A stretch of 64,000 nucleotides of DNA from Metopolophium dirhodum (Eukaryota > Arthropoda > Insecta > Hemiptera > Aphididae). Each line of letters opens with the position of its first letter. The stretch's first letter is position 1. The stretch lies in contig NC_083564.1 in NCBI RefSeq assembly GCF_019925205.1, forward strand, positions 25,954,447 to 26,018,446, written 5' to 3'. The notes below the pieces were generated by a model, which saw nothing but the letters and a program-made list of their open reading frames with translations, made no database searches and had not been told where the DNA came from. This document shows positions 46,595 to 59,129 of the stretch, one piece after another. The position numbers and the translations under genes were made by a program.

Positions 46595-47884
46595 CTATAA
46601 ATGTCAATAAAATTTTATTCATTAGGTCAAAAAGCTTAAAAATAATACAAAGTTCCTCGTAAGTTGATATAATTGCAGTTAAAAATATCAGAAATACATA
46701 GGCACATTTATTTGTATGGGCATTTAAAGTTCAAATGTCTACAAATTTCTACATTTCTGACAATTTGCAAAATATTTTGTAGTCAGATATTCATACAAAA
46801 ATGTCTTTGTTTACCTATAATATGAAAATGTGGACTTCTAATTTAGTTATAATAGCAGTTGAGAAACAATTCACGATTTTTTTTATAAGTAATTAAAGTT
46901 CAATTTTTAATAAAATTTATCAAATTGATAATTTACAAATTACTATTTAGTAGTTAAAAAATGTATAAATTGTTCAACTTTTATTGCTCAGGAATCTTGA
47001 AAATTTAAAACAAAATATCTCATAAATAGTTCATACTGTAACCAAAAAAATCTAAATAATCTATTAAAAACACAGTTCATTTTTACAGACATTATATAAG
47101 TTCAAATTTGGACTAAATTACTTATTAAAACAAAGAATAACGGTTTTAGTTATTTTGTTGTAATTTAAAAATAGCTATTCGTGGATTTATGATACTTTTA
47201 GAGTATAATATCATTATAATTTATGTACACGATGACACTTTCAAATGTATTTTTTTGGGCAAAAATGACTAAGCCTTTAGGTACTAATACCTAATAGTAA
47301 AATAAATTACTTTAATTACAATATTATTTATTAGTCATTACTGTCTTTGCTCAGAATCGTTTTTCGTTTATTCGTTTGTATTTTAATAATTTATACATGG
47401 GTTTATTATTATTATTTATTACTAATCATTATAGTAGGTGTGTATATTTTATTTCATTAATTTATTTAATACTATACCAATAAATTATTCTTGGTTCGAG
47501 AAAATAGAAATAAATGTGATTTTAATTAGAGTCTTGTAATGTACCGACCTATATGTAAAAAATAAATAAATATAATAATAACTGATGAATTTTTAGGCAC
47601 ATAATAGATAACGCATTCGTGTATGTATTACACTATTTATATAGGTACCTACACGAGTATATGAGTATATTATTCATAAGTGCGCACACGTCAGAATAGG
47701 CAGTTGACCATTCCGTGAATATTACTTTTATATGTGTACATGGTTATATACGTCCCTAATCCCTATGATATAGATATTAAGTAAACAATAGAAGTTAAGT
47801 ATGTTACACTAAATTAATAGTTACCTACAACTTATAAGTTTTAACGTTGTGTTTGGTTAAAAATTACCAGTTATAAATTAAAAT

Positions 47885-47918
47885 TGTATCTATATAGGTA
47901 TGCACCTATATAGATACA
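47885..47918. repeat. Perfect 15-bp-arm palindrome (right arm)
   Basis: Counterpart of 27371-27404: the arms are conserved and the 4-base centre appears as ATGC. Confidence 0.9.
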
Positions 47919-47949
47919 CATGCGTATTTTATAAATTTCTAGTTCGGAA

Positions 47950-48393
47950 CTAAAATATGCGCCTACAACACTTGGACGGCACATTTTTCGTGACATTAAA
48001 TATTTATTTAATGTGAGTTATTTTTTTTCTCGTGTTTGAGGGATGTAGAAAATTTTATTTTGCTTGTACAAAATTGTACATAATATAGTACATAATACTG
48101 TACCATTGAAAATTTAATCTGTTCAACCTTTAGCAAAGGTAGTGCTGGGGAAACGTTTCTTCAGCACGCGCATGGCAATAACGGTTTTTCTCGTGTTTGG
48201 GGGGGGGGGGGGCACAAAATTTTATTTTTCTTGTACAAAATTGTACATAAAAAAAGTACATAATACTGTCAACTTTTGGACTTTTGGTATTAAAATTCGA
48301 AAGTGGCAGTGCTGGCGAAACGGAGCTCTAAAATATGCGCCTACAACGCACTTGGACGGCACATTTTTCGTGACATTAAATATTTATTTTAAA
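47950..48393. repeat. Right-arm-specific duplication: about 65-bp direct repeats around a two-unit insert
   Basis: CTAAAATATGCGCCTACAAC to ATTAAATATTTATTT occurs at about 47950-48014 and again at 48329-48393. Between them lie two related units, each with TTTTCTCGTGTTTG, TTGTACAAAATTGTACATAA and GTGCTGGSGAAACG. The second has a long G run (48201-48214). The left arm has only one 65-bp copy and no insert. Confidence 0.85.
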
Positions 48394-49159
48394 CCTTAAA
48401 AGTAAATTTAAGCTCCAAAAGAATATGAAAACAAACTTACTTTAATTATCGACACTTTCGGCGGAATCACATTCGACGTGTGTGAACTGCGACGCCGATG
48501 AGGAAACGCTCCAGAATACAGAACTTAAAATTTTGTGATTTATGAAAAATAAAATTATACGGAACGCAGAAAGCATTTTGCTCATATCTGCTTATTGAAA
48601 TTTAAGAATTTTTAATCGACTGTGTCTTCTGCAACGACTTTGAGATTTGCCATAGATACATATAAATATATTATGATAGATATTATACTATAGGTACGTC
48701 AATATGATGAATCCACGGATATAATATAAATATATAATGCAACTTTTTATATCAAAGATGAGTTGAGTTCCGTGTTAAGGAACAATTTGTTCATTGAAAT
48801 TTGATATGACAATAAACCAAAATAGTTAATAATTTTGAATTTGAATTATAATAATATGATATAGGTATTATTTTAATTATTATTTTCGTTTATTAATTTA
48901 CTTATTGATTAAGATGGTGAATGGATATCAGAAGTACAAGCATATTTTTATAAAAGCATATTGTATTTATGAATCATTAAATAAAAATGTGATTACTGGA
49001 TTTTAGAGTTAACATAATGGTATATAGTGAATGCATCAAATTTACAGTAGGTACCGACTATAATACTAACTAGATTTGTAAAATTCCAAGTCTATAATTT
49101 TCTCCGAATACTGCTGCAGAGTACAAAATTAATAGAATAATGATTTAATATATTAATTT

Positions 49160-49285
49160 CAAATGTATCGGATATATTTTAGATTTTAGATTCTGAGCGG
49201 ATCGATGACTGTATTAATTATACGATGATGTGTTCTTTATTTTTTTAATTATTTTAATTATTTTTTCTTGTGGTCTGTGTATAAA
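49160..49285 (-). repeat. Remnant of dispersed repeat family A tail in right arm
   Basis: TTTTAGATTCTGAGCGGATCGATGAC with ATACGATGATGTGTTC is the reverse complement of the family tail. It marks where the left arm's repeat cluster (23662-26760) should align. Confidence 0.7.
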
Positions 49286-50315
49286 CGATAAGTATTCATG
49301 GTAAAGATTCAATTTTAATATATAATATTATATTATAGGCACTCAGTATGTAATCGTTAGTTTATTTTTGGTTTAGTTGTACTAGTTGTGGGTATTTAGT
49401 AAATAATAATAGGTATACGAAATTGTCTTCTCGAATAAAAATGTATTGTTTGTATTAGTACCTACGCCATAATAGGGAACTAAAATTTTTCTTTTACATT
49501 TTAATTTGGTAGGTGTAGTGTATAAATGATGTACAAATGTATTTTTGGTGTTTTAAGGCTTCTGTAAGATCAATTTATGAGAATAATCCTTGTATTAATT
49601 TGTTAGGATTATTTGATACGAAGGTACGGTACTTCCATATAGGTAAGTCGATCAGAAACTATTTACACTGAATATTAATAGTAAAAAGCTATTAAAATAT
49701 CTATTATTTGTATTTATTTGTTAATAATATAATTAAGACTTAAATATTAGCAGTAATCTTGTTCCTTTCACAAAATGTTTTTTAATTATTCTTAGTTTAA
49801 TTTACATTTATACGTTTAGCATTTATCCCAAAGTGATCTCTGAATAATCATTCAATGATGAATTTAATAGGTACATTCTCGGTTACATTAATTGGATTAT
49901 AAATTAGAATAAACTACAGTTTCCAGCTTCTATTATATCATTTTATATATTATTGTTTAAAATGCAGTCTCTGCACCGTCCTTGTGCCGGTGATTTTACA
50001 TCACGTAATATAATAAAATTGATACTAGTGATGGGTACCCGATTGTTTAATTAAATTATTTACACGATTTCAATAAAAAAATATCTATGAAGTATAAAAA
50101 TCCGCATTTCTATTAAATATAAATTCTTAATTGTATGGGCAATACAGTATACATATTACATACATTTTTTAAAAAAATTATTTAAAAAAACAAGAATAAT
50201 TCCTATTTAATGTCACACAGGTTGATCTAGCAACTGACTGCTACGATAACTGTGCAATTTTTTTAAACATAATCTGTTTTGAAAACGTCCAGAAAAGAGT
50301 TTGTTTTAAGACTTT

Positions 50316-50933
50316 TAATTTAAGTCTTAAAGTAAATATAAAATAGTAATAAAATGAACGATTTAAGATAGTATCCTTATACCTAACACACCTTGATAGA
50401 CGATAGTCAACACACTCTACACAGAATATCATTCTGTGGTATCTATCTTATATCGTGGTCTACAATTCTACATAGATATTAGATAATACATTTATTTTCC
50501 TTCGTGAAATTTCGCTAAAAGTCAATTACGAGACCACGGCCTTAGAAGATCTTCTAAGGCCGTGCACGAGACCCAATTCTTATCACGGGACCCAACTGTC
50601 CCCATCCCATACCACAGTTTGATTACCGTTATCTTTAATTTGTTTCTTATCATTCTATGTAATAAGTACACAGATAATAATTTATTAATTTATATTTTAT
50701 ATAGGTTTTTGAGAAATGAAAAGAAGTATTACTTAATATTTTAATTTTTAAAAAGTTACAAAAACTATAAGGAGCTTTTGAACATTCAACCACAGAAACA
50801 AATTTAATCTATTCTGTGATTCAACCATCAAAATACGTAAAAATCTTGTTTGTTGTTTCTATTAATAATTAAACATTTTTAATTAGGTATATTATAAGAA
50901 TTTAAAAATTTGATACAACTTAAAAGTAAGACC
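50316..50933. other. Region between right arm and NUDT2
   Basis: AT-rich apart from the palindrome at 50535-50564. It serves as the 5' flank of the Nudix gene. No clear TATA box is seen. Confidence 0.45.
50535..50564. repeat. 30-bp perfect palindrome flanked by ACGAGACC direct repeats
   Basis: CACGGCCTTAGAAGAT followed by its exact inverse, with ACGAGACC at 50528-50535 and again at 50566-50573. The GC content contrasts with the flanks. Origin unknown. Confidence 0.9.
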
Positions 50934-52638
50934 ATGTCCAAAGTTGTAAGAAAAGCTGCTGGATTTGTAGTTTATAGAAAAAACTGTGATGAAAGAATTG
51001 AGTACTTACTTATGCAAGCTTCTTATGCAAATCATCATTGGACACCACCAAAAGGTGTACATTCAGCAACTAAACATAATTCATCTAATTGTTTAATATA
51101 TTGACTTATATTAATTTTAGGTCACTTAGAGGAAAATGAATCCAACATGGATGCAGCTATTCGAGAAACTGATGAAGAAGCCGGTATTAAACTGAAAGAC
51201 CTTAGTGTTGATCATAATTTTGAAAAAGTATTGAAGGTATAATTAGTTGTTTTGTGGCTGGTAACATGGTTTTCTGTGTTCTTTGGATAATAATTATAGT
51301 TCCTACAATCTTCTATAGACTAAAGAACCCTATATGTTAACAACGCGTTGGTGCTATTTGGCGTCCAATATATATTTAAAGTAAATGTTTATTATTCCTT
51401 ACCCGTGGCTGAATGTTATTTTCTTAGATCATATACAATGGATGGAGCTACTTTAATCATTTGCTGTGTCCAACATAACCCCTCACTTATTAGTTATTTT
51501 ATAGTGATTGTTGGCGAAACACATGCGTAGTAACTCGTTGTACCTTGAAATCAAACGGGTAGTGGGGGGTTATGTTGGACACAGCTCGGTATACAAGAAA
51601 TACACACATGGCTCCATCCATTGTATATGATTTAAGGTTATTTTATTATTATTTAGCATGCACTAAACGCCATATAAGAGAAGTATCTTTCTGTTATTCC
51701 TAGAAGACTGTTGTTCTTACTTTTATCATACCCACATAGAACTGCAAAAAGACATACAAAGTCAACGTGTTAAGAATATTTCTAAATATTATTATATCAC
51801 ACATTTATAAATATTAAATAGCATACCATTTACAACTTACAAAAAGGCATAAAAGGTACACTATAGATTAGGTGAAATATCAAATACTATAACATACTTT
51901 GAAAAAAAGTTAAACTTGTATTTCATATTTTTATATAAGCTTATAGATATGTTGTGTAAATATAAATATAATTTAAGGTTATAATTAATATTTCATGAAA
52001 CCAAAATACATAACAATTTGGAATAAAAAATAAATTAAAAATAGATACTGAATATGGCTGAGTGCCTGTGACCATTATAAATTATAATTAATATCTATAT
52101 CATTTAGTATGAACTATGTACAAATTAAACCATTCTTTTAAGTTGGAAGATGTTGATAAAACTAGTGAAATAAAACATACTTACAATATTGTTTATTAAT
52201 TTTCCCTTTTTATTATAATTTCAGTACTCGGTAGCCAGTTAAGATAAAAAAAAACCCCATGCTAGGACTAATTTAATATTTTAAATAAAGACCTGGATTT
52301 TATGCAACATATACATGAAAAATTAATTTTCCAAAATGTGCAAACTAAGTGCTTATTTTTTTACATCATTCATTATTATTTTGGTTTTGGTTTAACTAAC
52401 TCAATATGAATTATTTTATTTTTTACAGTATGATCCAAAAGATAAACCATTTTCCAAACAAGTCACTTATTGGTTAGCTCGTTTAATTAATCCCGATACA
52501 CCAGTAGTGTTGTCTAATGAACATCAGGATTTCAAATGGTTGCCTCTTATAGAAGCTAAACAAGTGGCTGCATATCCTGAAATGCAAGAATTATTTGATG
52601 ACTGTGAAAACTATTTAATTAAAACTAATGTCAAGTAG
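50934..52638 (+). CDS. NUDT2: Bis(5'-nucleosyl)-tetraphosphatase, NUDT2 type (Ap4A hydrolase)
   Basis: Exons 50934-51054, 51121-51236 and 52429-52638 join in phase to 148 codons plus stop, close to the usual size of about 147 aa. The Nudix box is complete and matches G-x5-E-x7-R-E-x2-E-E-x-G: it is GHLEENESNMDAAIRETDEE followed by AGI, beginning at the exon 1/2 junction. Known role: asymmetric cleavage of the nucleotide Ap4A to ATP and AMP in cytosol and nucleus. C-terminal features of the family (QVTYWLARL, SNEHQDFKWLPLIEAKQV) are present. The ATG at 50934 is chosen because it gives the usual N-terminus (KAAGFVVYR). AATAAA is at 52664-52669. Confidence 0.95.
51428..51631. mobile_element. 204-bp MITE in NUDT2 intron 2
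   Basis: Perfect 21-bp terminal inverted repeats, ATCATATACAATGGATGGAG(C) at 51428-51448 and its inverse at 51611-51631. An inner inverted pair is TGTGTCCAACATAACCCC / GGGGTTATGTTGGACACA. No unambiguous target duplication was found. Confidence 0.9.
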
Positions 52639-52739
52639 AGTTTAATAACTATTTTTTGTTATTAATAAATTGTATTGCTTCAAAATTAATTATCAAATAA
52701 CATTTACATGTTACTAAATAAATCTTATATATTATACAT

Positions 52740-53290
52740 GAATACATGAATAAGTGTACATTTTGAATACATTTTATAACTCAAGATCTACCAAACCGAT
52801 TTCGATAAAAATTTCAGGGCATATTAAGATTGATATGTAGATGGTTTCTGTGAAGTTTGTACGCTGTGCGAAAAGTTGTTCCGGAGTTATGGTCTCTTAA
52901 GTGCACACCTGGTGACATGGCCAAAAACAACAACGTCTATACCTTGATCATCGCATCACGCGTGAACGGCTGGACCGATTTTGCTAATTCTTTTTTTGTT
53001 GTGTTCGTAATTGTGAGGAGAAGGTTCTTATGTAATACAATTTTAGGAAACTTAACCGGAAAAGTAGGAAATATGGATGAAAAAAACAACAACAGTGGCG
53101 TCATCTGTCCAGAAAAAAATAAACTAAATAATAAAAAATTTAGTTGCAGATTAAAAATAATAATAGAGTATTATATTATATTGGTTTCTATTGGTAAGGC
53201 ATGTTTGTTGATTTTTATTATTATTTTTTTGTCAATATATATATATAATATATATAATTGAATGTTTGTGTGTAGATTAAATCTCTGGGA
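52740..53290 (+). repeat. Dispersed repeat with a spurious 134-aa ORF
   Basis: The text CATCACGCGTGAACGGCTGG followed by ACCGATTTTGCTAATTC is a recurrent insect repeat motif, related to 30826-31040. The ORF from 52857 to 53261 is carried by it and lacks a recognisable domain. I do not call it a gene. Confidence 0.5.
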
Positions 53291-55762
53291 AGAAGATAGG
53301 CTAATTTAAAAATGGTTAAATTTGGTTTTTTTTATTAATCTGATTTTAGTATGGTTGGGTTAGGATTTTGTATCAATTGAAAAAATTGATTATATTAATC
53401 CACCATAGGTAGAATATAACAAACTTGGTATAACTTTTAATTTTTATACTTTAGAGTTAAATCATACACTTACGTGCAAACAGCATGGTGTCCGCGATCT
53501 ACGGCAGGTAGATTGCCTACCTGATGATATACCATATACTGCTGCGAATCAGGATTTTTATTCTGGACAACGGAAAAGTTAAGATTCATTTTGAACACCA
53601 TACACCGAATATTAAATAACGAATAGAACAAAGTTTGAGTCATATAGAGTTAGTACATTTAACGGACAATGAAGTGCACGGGTTCAGCTATTAAATATAA
53701 ATGTATTGTTCTTAAATTATATATTACGATAGCGATATTACATAAACATTTTTATAATACCTTTTATTACATCTATAATAGGGTTTATCATTTTATATTA
53801 TTTAATATTTATATATAGGAATGGTACACATATAATAATATGTTGACCGCTGTTCAGGCACATTACGTGTATATTATCCCTAAGTGAGAATATTACAAAT
53901 TGTATACATATTGGCGCAACTAGGTCTGAAACTTGTGCGGGGAGCAGTGGCGTATCTACATGGGGTCATATCTTCCCCCCTGGACACCAAATGTTGTACA
54001 CAATACAACATTTATATAATAATATGCATATAATATGTTATATGTGTATAATGAGTGTCTATTAAAATATTTATATCCTCCCCCTCCCTGTCAAAAAATC
54101 CTAGATACGCTACTGGCAGGGAATAGGCTGTAATGTTCCCTGTTACCTATGTTTTATTAAACTTTTGACTTTGCGAAAATTCTAAATTTGTACATATTAC
54201 ATAAAATATTAAAATATATTAAATTGAAAATTATTTTTTGCACAGTCCAATATGAGCTAGATTTAAAGAAAAAATTATTGCTTGGGTTCAAATTCATTTT
54301 GGAGGCATTGTTATGCCAATGTATTTATATTAATCAACCCTAGCAATCTATATTTTATTTTTAAATTAAATTAAATTAAAGTTTCTTGACAACAATTTAA
54401 GATAATATATAAATATTTCAAGTTATCTTAAATTTATGTAAAAGAATAAATATGTTCTACATTTTAAGTTTGATTCCAGTGTTAAATTATGTTAGTATAA
54501 TTTAGTGACTTCAATAAATATAATACGTACATGAAAGCAATTCAAAATAATATTGAAGCCATTATATTTAGTGCTTTAGACCTTTATTTTTATTGCTCTC
54601 CGGTTACGGTTTAAGTTCTAATGTCAACTATAAAGATCCAAATACAATAATTATTGGCAGACTATTATACAAATAGAAATTTGACTGTTTAAATATTTTG
54701 ATATATTAGTGGTTAAAATAGAATTAACGTCTGTCAATAAAATCAATAATTATATTGATTTAAAAAATTTTTGGATCTTAGTTTAGACATAAATTATAAT
54801 TATACTTTTTTACATCAATGTGAAATAGATATTAAAATAATTTTAATAGACAATTTTATAAAATGTATTATAAATATATAATATACTTTATATATTGAGA
54901 CATTAATTATTTTATTTTTTACCATTAGGTTTTTTTAAACCTCAATTATTTAACAATCTTTATTAGATATTAAAATACCTATTCAACTACAAAATAATAA
55001 AACTTTCATGGACACAAAATATACATCGATAGCATGTTTATTAACAGAGTAATTTAAATTATAAAACCAAATGCAGTTTATACAATAAGTCAGTAACTTT
55101 ATTGTAAGTAGTTTAAAAAAACAGTCACTGTATGATAAATTATTTTAATAAAAATAAGAATGTTACATCCCATCAAAAATATTTATTATATCTTATAAGT
55201 TATAATCAAATAATGCAATATTCCAGAATTTATACTTGTACATAGTTATCAGGAAATCAAATAAAACATGAAATTAGATAGCCTTTTACGATACACTTTT
55301 TTTAAAAAGAAATTGTAATTCATAATACTTTCTTTTTGTAATAGTATTAAATTTCAAGTAAATTTCAATGGTAATCAAGAATAAGTCTCTTGATATTAAT
55401 ACAAACACACGTACAATACTTGAATAATTTTAGAGTACTTATTTTTATATAGGTATAAAAAAATTTGTCTGAAGATTTCAAATTTTTTTATAAAGGAAAA
55501 GAATAAATTATAAGTAATACAAATAATATAAACACATTTTATGAAACTTGGTTATTATTTAATTGATTTTTGTCAATTATATTAATTAGGAAGAAAAAAC
55601 TGAAACAGTTTGAACACAACTTAAAAAAAAAAAATACTTTTTCGAAACAAACAGAAATTTCATTTTTTTTTTATCAGAATCAATATAATCAGATATATAT
55701 ATAATATATACCAACAGAAAATAAATTGTTAACCTCTGTAATACTCAAAAGAATCAGGCTCT
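53291..55762. other. Intergenic, AT-rich
   Basis: Apart from the MITE at 53945-54115 nothing is seen. No splice chain or conserved ORF is evident. Confidence 0.45.
53945..54115. mobile_element. Short MITE with CAGTRGCGTATCT ends
   Basis: CAGTGGCGTATCT at 53945-53957 and AGATACGCTACTG at 54103-54115 are inverted with one mismatch. The interior is AT-rich with CCCCC runs near each end. It is about 171 bases long. Confidence 0.75.
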
Positions 55763-58182
55763 TTACTTGCCACTTTCAAGAGCTTGGATTTCTGCCAATA
55801 CTTCACTCTTTTTAGATATCTTCACACGTTGATCATTATCAATTTTACCACCTTGAGCAACCTTAAGTTCCAGTTCATCAATGGTCTTCAACTTTTTCTT
55901 GAGGTTCCTAATTCTTTTAGCAGCTTCAACTGAAATCTCAATAACAGGCGCAGCAGGCTTTGCTTTGGGTTGAGTTTTAGGTTGGACTTGTGTCTTAGAT
56001 TGAGATTGTGTTTTAGATTGTACTTGGGTCTTCGGTTGAGCTTGAGCTTTTGTTTTGACTTCAGGTTTGGTGACCTTTTCAGTCTTTTTAATAGCTGCTG
56101 TACCATTTTGCTGTACTGGAGGGATTGTTTTTTTTTCAACCTTCTTGGGTTGAGTACCATTTGTCAATACAGAGGTTGGTTTTTTATCACTAACCTTGTT
56201 TGGTTTGTTCTCTTGTTTTGTTTCTTTTTTGGACGTGTCTTTCTTACTATCTTTTTTAGCATCCTTCTTTCCTTCTTTCTTGGCTGGTTTAGGAGGCGAA
56301 GGAAACATAATTCTATGAAACAAAAAAGAAATATTTACAATGAAAATGGGTGTATAAGTAAGTAGAATCATGGGCACAATTTCAATAAAAAGAGGGTGCT
56401 TAAGCTCTGCATTTTCAGGACATTTATAAAATATAACTATGGGACAGTTATGACTATTTTGATCAAAAATGTTTTATAAATTATAACAATTTAACATTGA
56501 ATACCTACTTGGCAAAACTAATTGGTAGTGTGAGTGCCACCTGAAATGTCTTCATTATTGATATTAGTTATAATGTAGTAAAAAAAGTTCAATAAATTAC
56601 TTGTAACAACTTGTAAGTATACATTTGGATATATATTATTTTTAATTATATTTTTTAAATTTATCAAATCAAAACCTTGGAACTTAGAACTGATTAGTGA
56701 ATACTGAATAGTGTAAGGCTTGAAATCATAATTAAAAATTTCATTTCCACATAGATATTTGTTTTGTTCTGATTTAAATTGAAAATAAAATATTGATATT
56801 ATAACTTTTATGTTGTTGCACATAATCGGTTTAGTTGTATTATAGTTTTTAATTATATTTTGAACATATTTTTTGTTTCAATTTTAATTATAAATTTTAC
56901 ATTTTAATTTTAATTTCTAACTACGAGAAACCTGCCATTATTTGCGCGGTCATGTAACAGACCTAAAATATTATACTACTGGCTATTGTTAAATTTTAAA
57001 TTATAAATCTATTTGGACATATATTATAAAAAATATAAAACAATGATTATTTTGGTACATACCTATAAATAATCAATTAAAATTTTTTTCAATTTTAATA
57101 TAAATTTTGAATGTCATTAATAAAATATTGATTTTGATATCACTTTATAGATGACTTTTAACAATTTTTATTGATATTTAAAATCAATTTCAAGCCCTGG
57201 AAAAGTGATTCGTAAATCGGAATTTGTCTGAATTAGATGAGGACACGAAACTGTAGTGCTGTACTGTGTTCGGAAGTTTGTAACAATATTAGTAAATACT
57301 CCGTGATCCTTTTGTTGTAGTGTTGAGTTGCTACTGAACGTTAATACGTGATAATATGACCGCCAACCAGATTTTGTAGAAGATAGAAATAATAAATAAT
57401 GTTCTAAACATATATTAAAAAAATTAAATTGTCGATTAACATTGTTTTATTAATTATACTTCGATTGTCTGACATCTGATGACAAGCTGTTTTTGGTTTT
57501 TTTTTAAGCAGAGGTTTTGATGCATACCTAAATATCAACAATTTTGGAGGGGGTTTATTTAATAATTGGGGGTGCTAATATCCCCTGAGCTTCCCTTAGT
57601 TGTGCCTATGGGTATAATTTTTAATAAATGAATTATTTTGTAATTTTTTTATACTCACTTCACAATTGCTTCAAGACTAGCAATCTCCTTGCAAACAGCA
57701 TTTTTAGTAGAAATCTTTTTACGCTGGTCATTATCAATAGAATGTCCTTCGGAAACTTTAACTTCCAACTCTTCAATGTTTTTCAACTTTTTCTTAAGAT
57801 TTCTTACCCGCTTAACAGGGTCAGTTCCTGACGACTCTAACTCAGGCTTCTTTTCTACTGGCTTCTCCTTTTGTTTTTGTACTTCAGGCATTTTAATTTT
57901 CTCTTGTTTGGGTTGTTTTTCGGTGAGAACTTTTTTGGTTTGTTGCTGTTGTTTAGGTACCGCAACCATTGCAACAGGTGCACCTGGAGGTAATGTAGGT
58001 TTATTGGCAGCGAATTTTTTACCTTTGGATTCGTAAAGTTTTACTTCGTCCTGAGGAATATAGTTCTCCTTGAGCCGCCTTTCCTTACGCCAAGTGCCGT
58101 CTGCGCGTTGTGTAGCTGGAACGAAGTAACCCTTATCGTCTTTTAAAATAGCAGAAGTTTGGTCCAAGTACTGATGGGCCAT
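55763..58182 (-). CDS. PYM: PYM, partner of Y14 and Mago, with duplicated C-terminal domain
   Basis: Exon 1 (58182-57659) codes the N-terminal Mago-Y14 binding motif of the family (GYFVPATQRADGTWRKERR, then YIPQDEVKLYESKGKKF, residues about 18-57). It also codes a charged linker and a helical C-terminal domain (VRNLKKKLKNIEELEVKVSE, then IDNDQRKKIS). Known role: it binds ribosomes and removes exon-junction complexes in the cytoplasm. Exon 2 (56312-55763) joins in phase 2 and adds a lysine-rich KT/Q-repeat linker plus a second C-terminal domain (IRNLKKKLKTIDELELKVAQ, then IDNDQRVKIS). The long form is 357 aa. If the intron is not removed, a TGA at 57657-57655, overlapping the GTGAGT donor, ends the protein at 175 aa, near the usual family size. 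Both forms are plausible. Confidence 0.85.
57653..57660 (-). promoter_or_regulatory. Splice donor overlapping the short-form stop codon of PYM
   Basis: Minus-strand reading AAGTGAGT: as coding it is AAG TGA (Lys, stop); as splice site it is AA followed by the GTGAGT donor. The matching acceptor is CATAG at 56317-56313. Confidence 0.65.
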
Positions 58183-59129
58183 TTGCTACTTACCAATACT
58201 GTCAATTACCTGATTACAATAACTTGAAAAGTAAAGTAAAATTACTGTTACAAAACGCCACGCTCTTCAATTCTGGTCAAATGCTTCACTTCAGTCTTCA
58301 ACCAAAAACTTGTAGCGTGTGCTTCTCAGACCTCAAAAAAAAAAAAAACCTTATCATAAAACCGTCGTTGCTACAAAGGATACAAGTATACAACAACAAT
58401 GTGACCAACCGGTGTTAAATTATTTTCAATGAGGTTTCAAATATGTATTTGTATCAACTTTTAAGTTTTAACCTTTAATCCATGTTTGAACTAGATATTT
58501 TTAAAATTATTAAAAATTAAAATTACAACTTACAACTCACAAGTTACAACTTAATAAATAATAATAAATTTTTCTCATTTCTTATTAGTTATTATTATCT
58601 ATTTACCTACCCAGCAGCTTAACCATCTACTTAATAAATAATAAGTATTAATAATACCTAGCAAGGGCGAAGGGCGTCCAACTTCGAAAATCTAGGGGTG
58701 GACTATATTTATTATTTTTTCAATAATTTTGATTTTTCTTTTAACCCGTTAACAGTTAACTGCTATATTATGTAAGTTTACGTAGTTTTCAAATATTATA
58801 TGACTATATTCATACAATAGGCGGTTCTATCTATGAACATGGTGGGCAGCTGCCCATACCGACATTTCTGGTGCCTTTACTTTAAAAATATATTTTTTTA
58901 CAAACATAATATAATGTTTTCATCTTTTGCTAAATTATTAAGATTATTATCATTATATTGGGGACAAACACTGATAGTTACTAGCAAATACTATTATTTA
59001 TTACTAGTTATCAATGTCGTGGTAATGTCGCTTTTAATCTAGCGTCTAATTTTTGCAATCTATTCGATGAAGAGAAGATTTTCTTTGTAATATAATATAA
59101 GGTTGCGATGTTAAACTTATAAAAGTGTT
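58183..59129. other. PYM upstream region and intergenic DNA
   Basis: 58183-58440 is the likely promoter/5'-UTR area. A CCATACCGACATTTCTGGTG stretch near 58852-58872 resembles repeat ends. No gene was recognised. Confidence 0.4.

Larger units (their letters stand above)
38265..50315 (-). repeat. Right arm of giant inverted duplication (BEL/Pao-interrupted)
   Basis: Reverse-complement match to 22905-29945. About 5 kb is arm sequence and 7.06 kb is the retroelement at 39535-46594 plus its duplicated CTATA. A local tandem duplication at 47950-48393 is specific to this arm. Confidence 0.9.

Noticed and set aside
52857..53261. 134-aa ORF after NUDT2
   Set aside because: It lies in a dispersed repeat with a motif common in insect genomes and has no recognisable domain or splice context.
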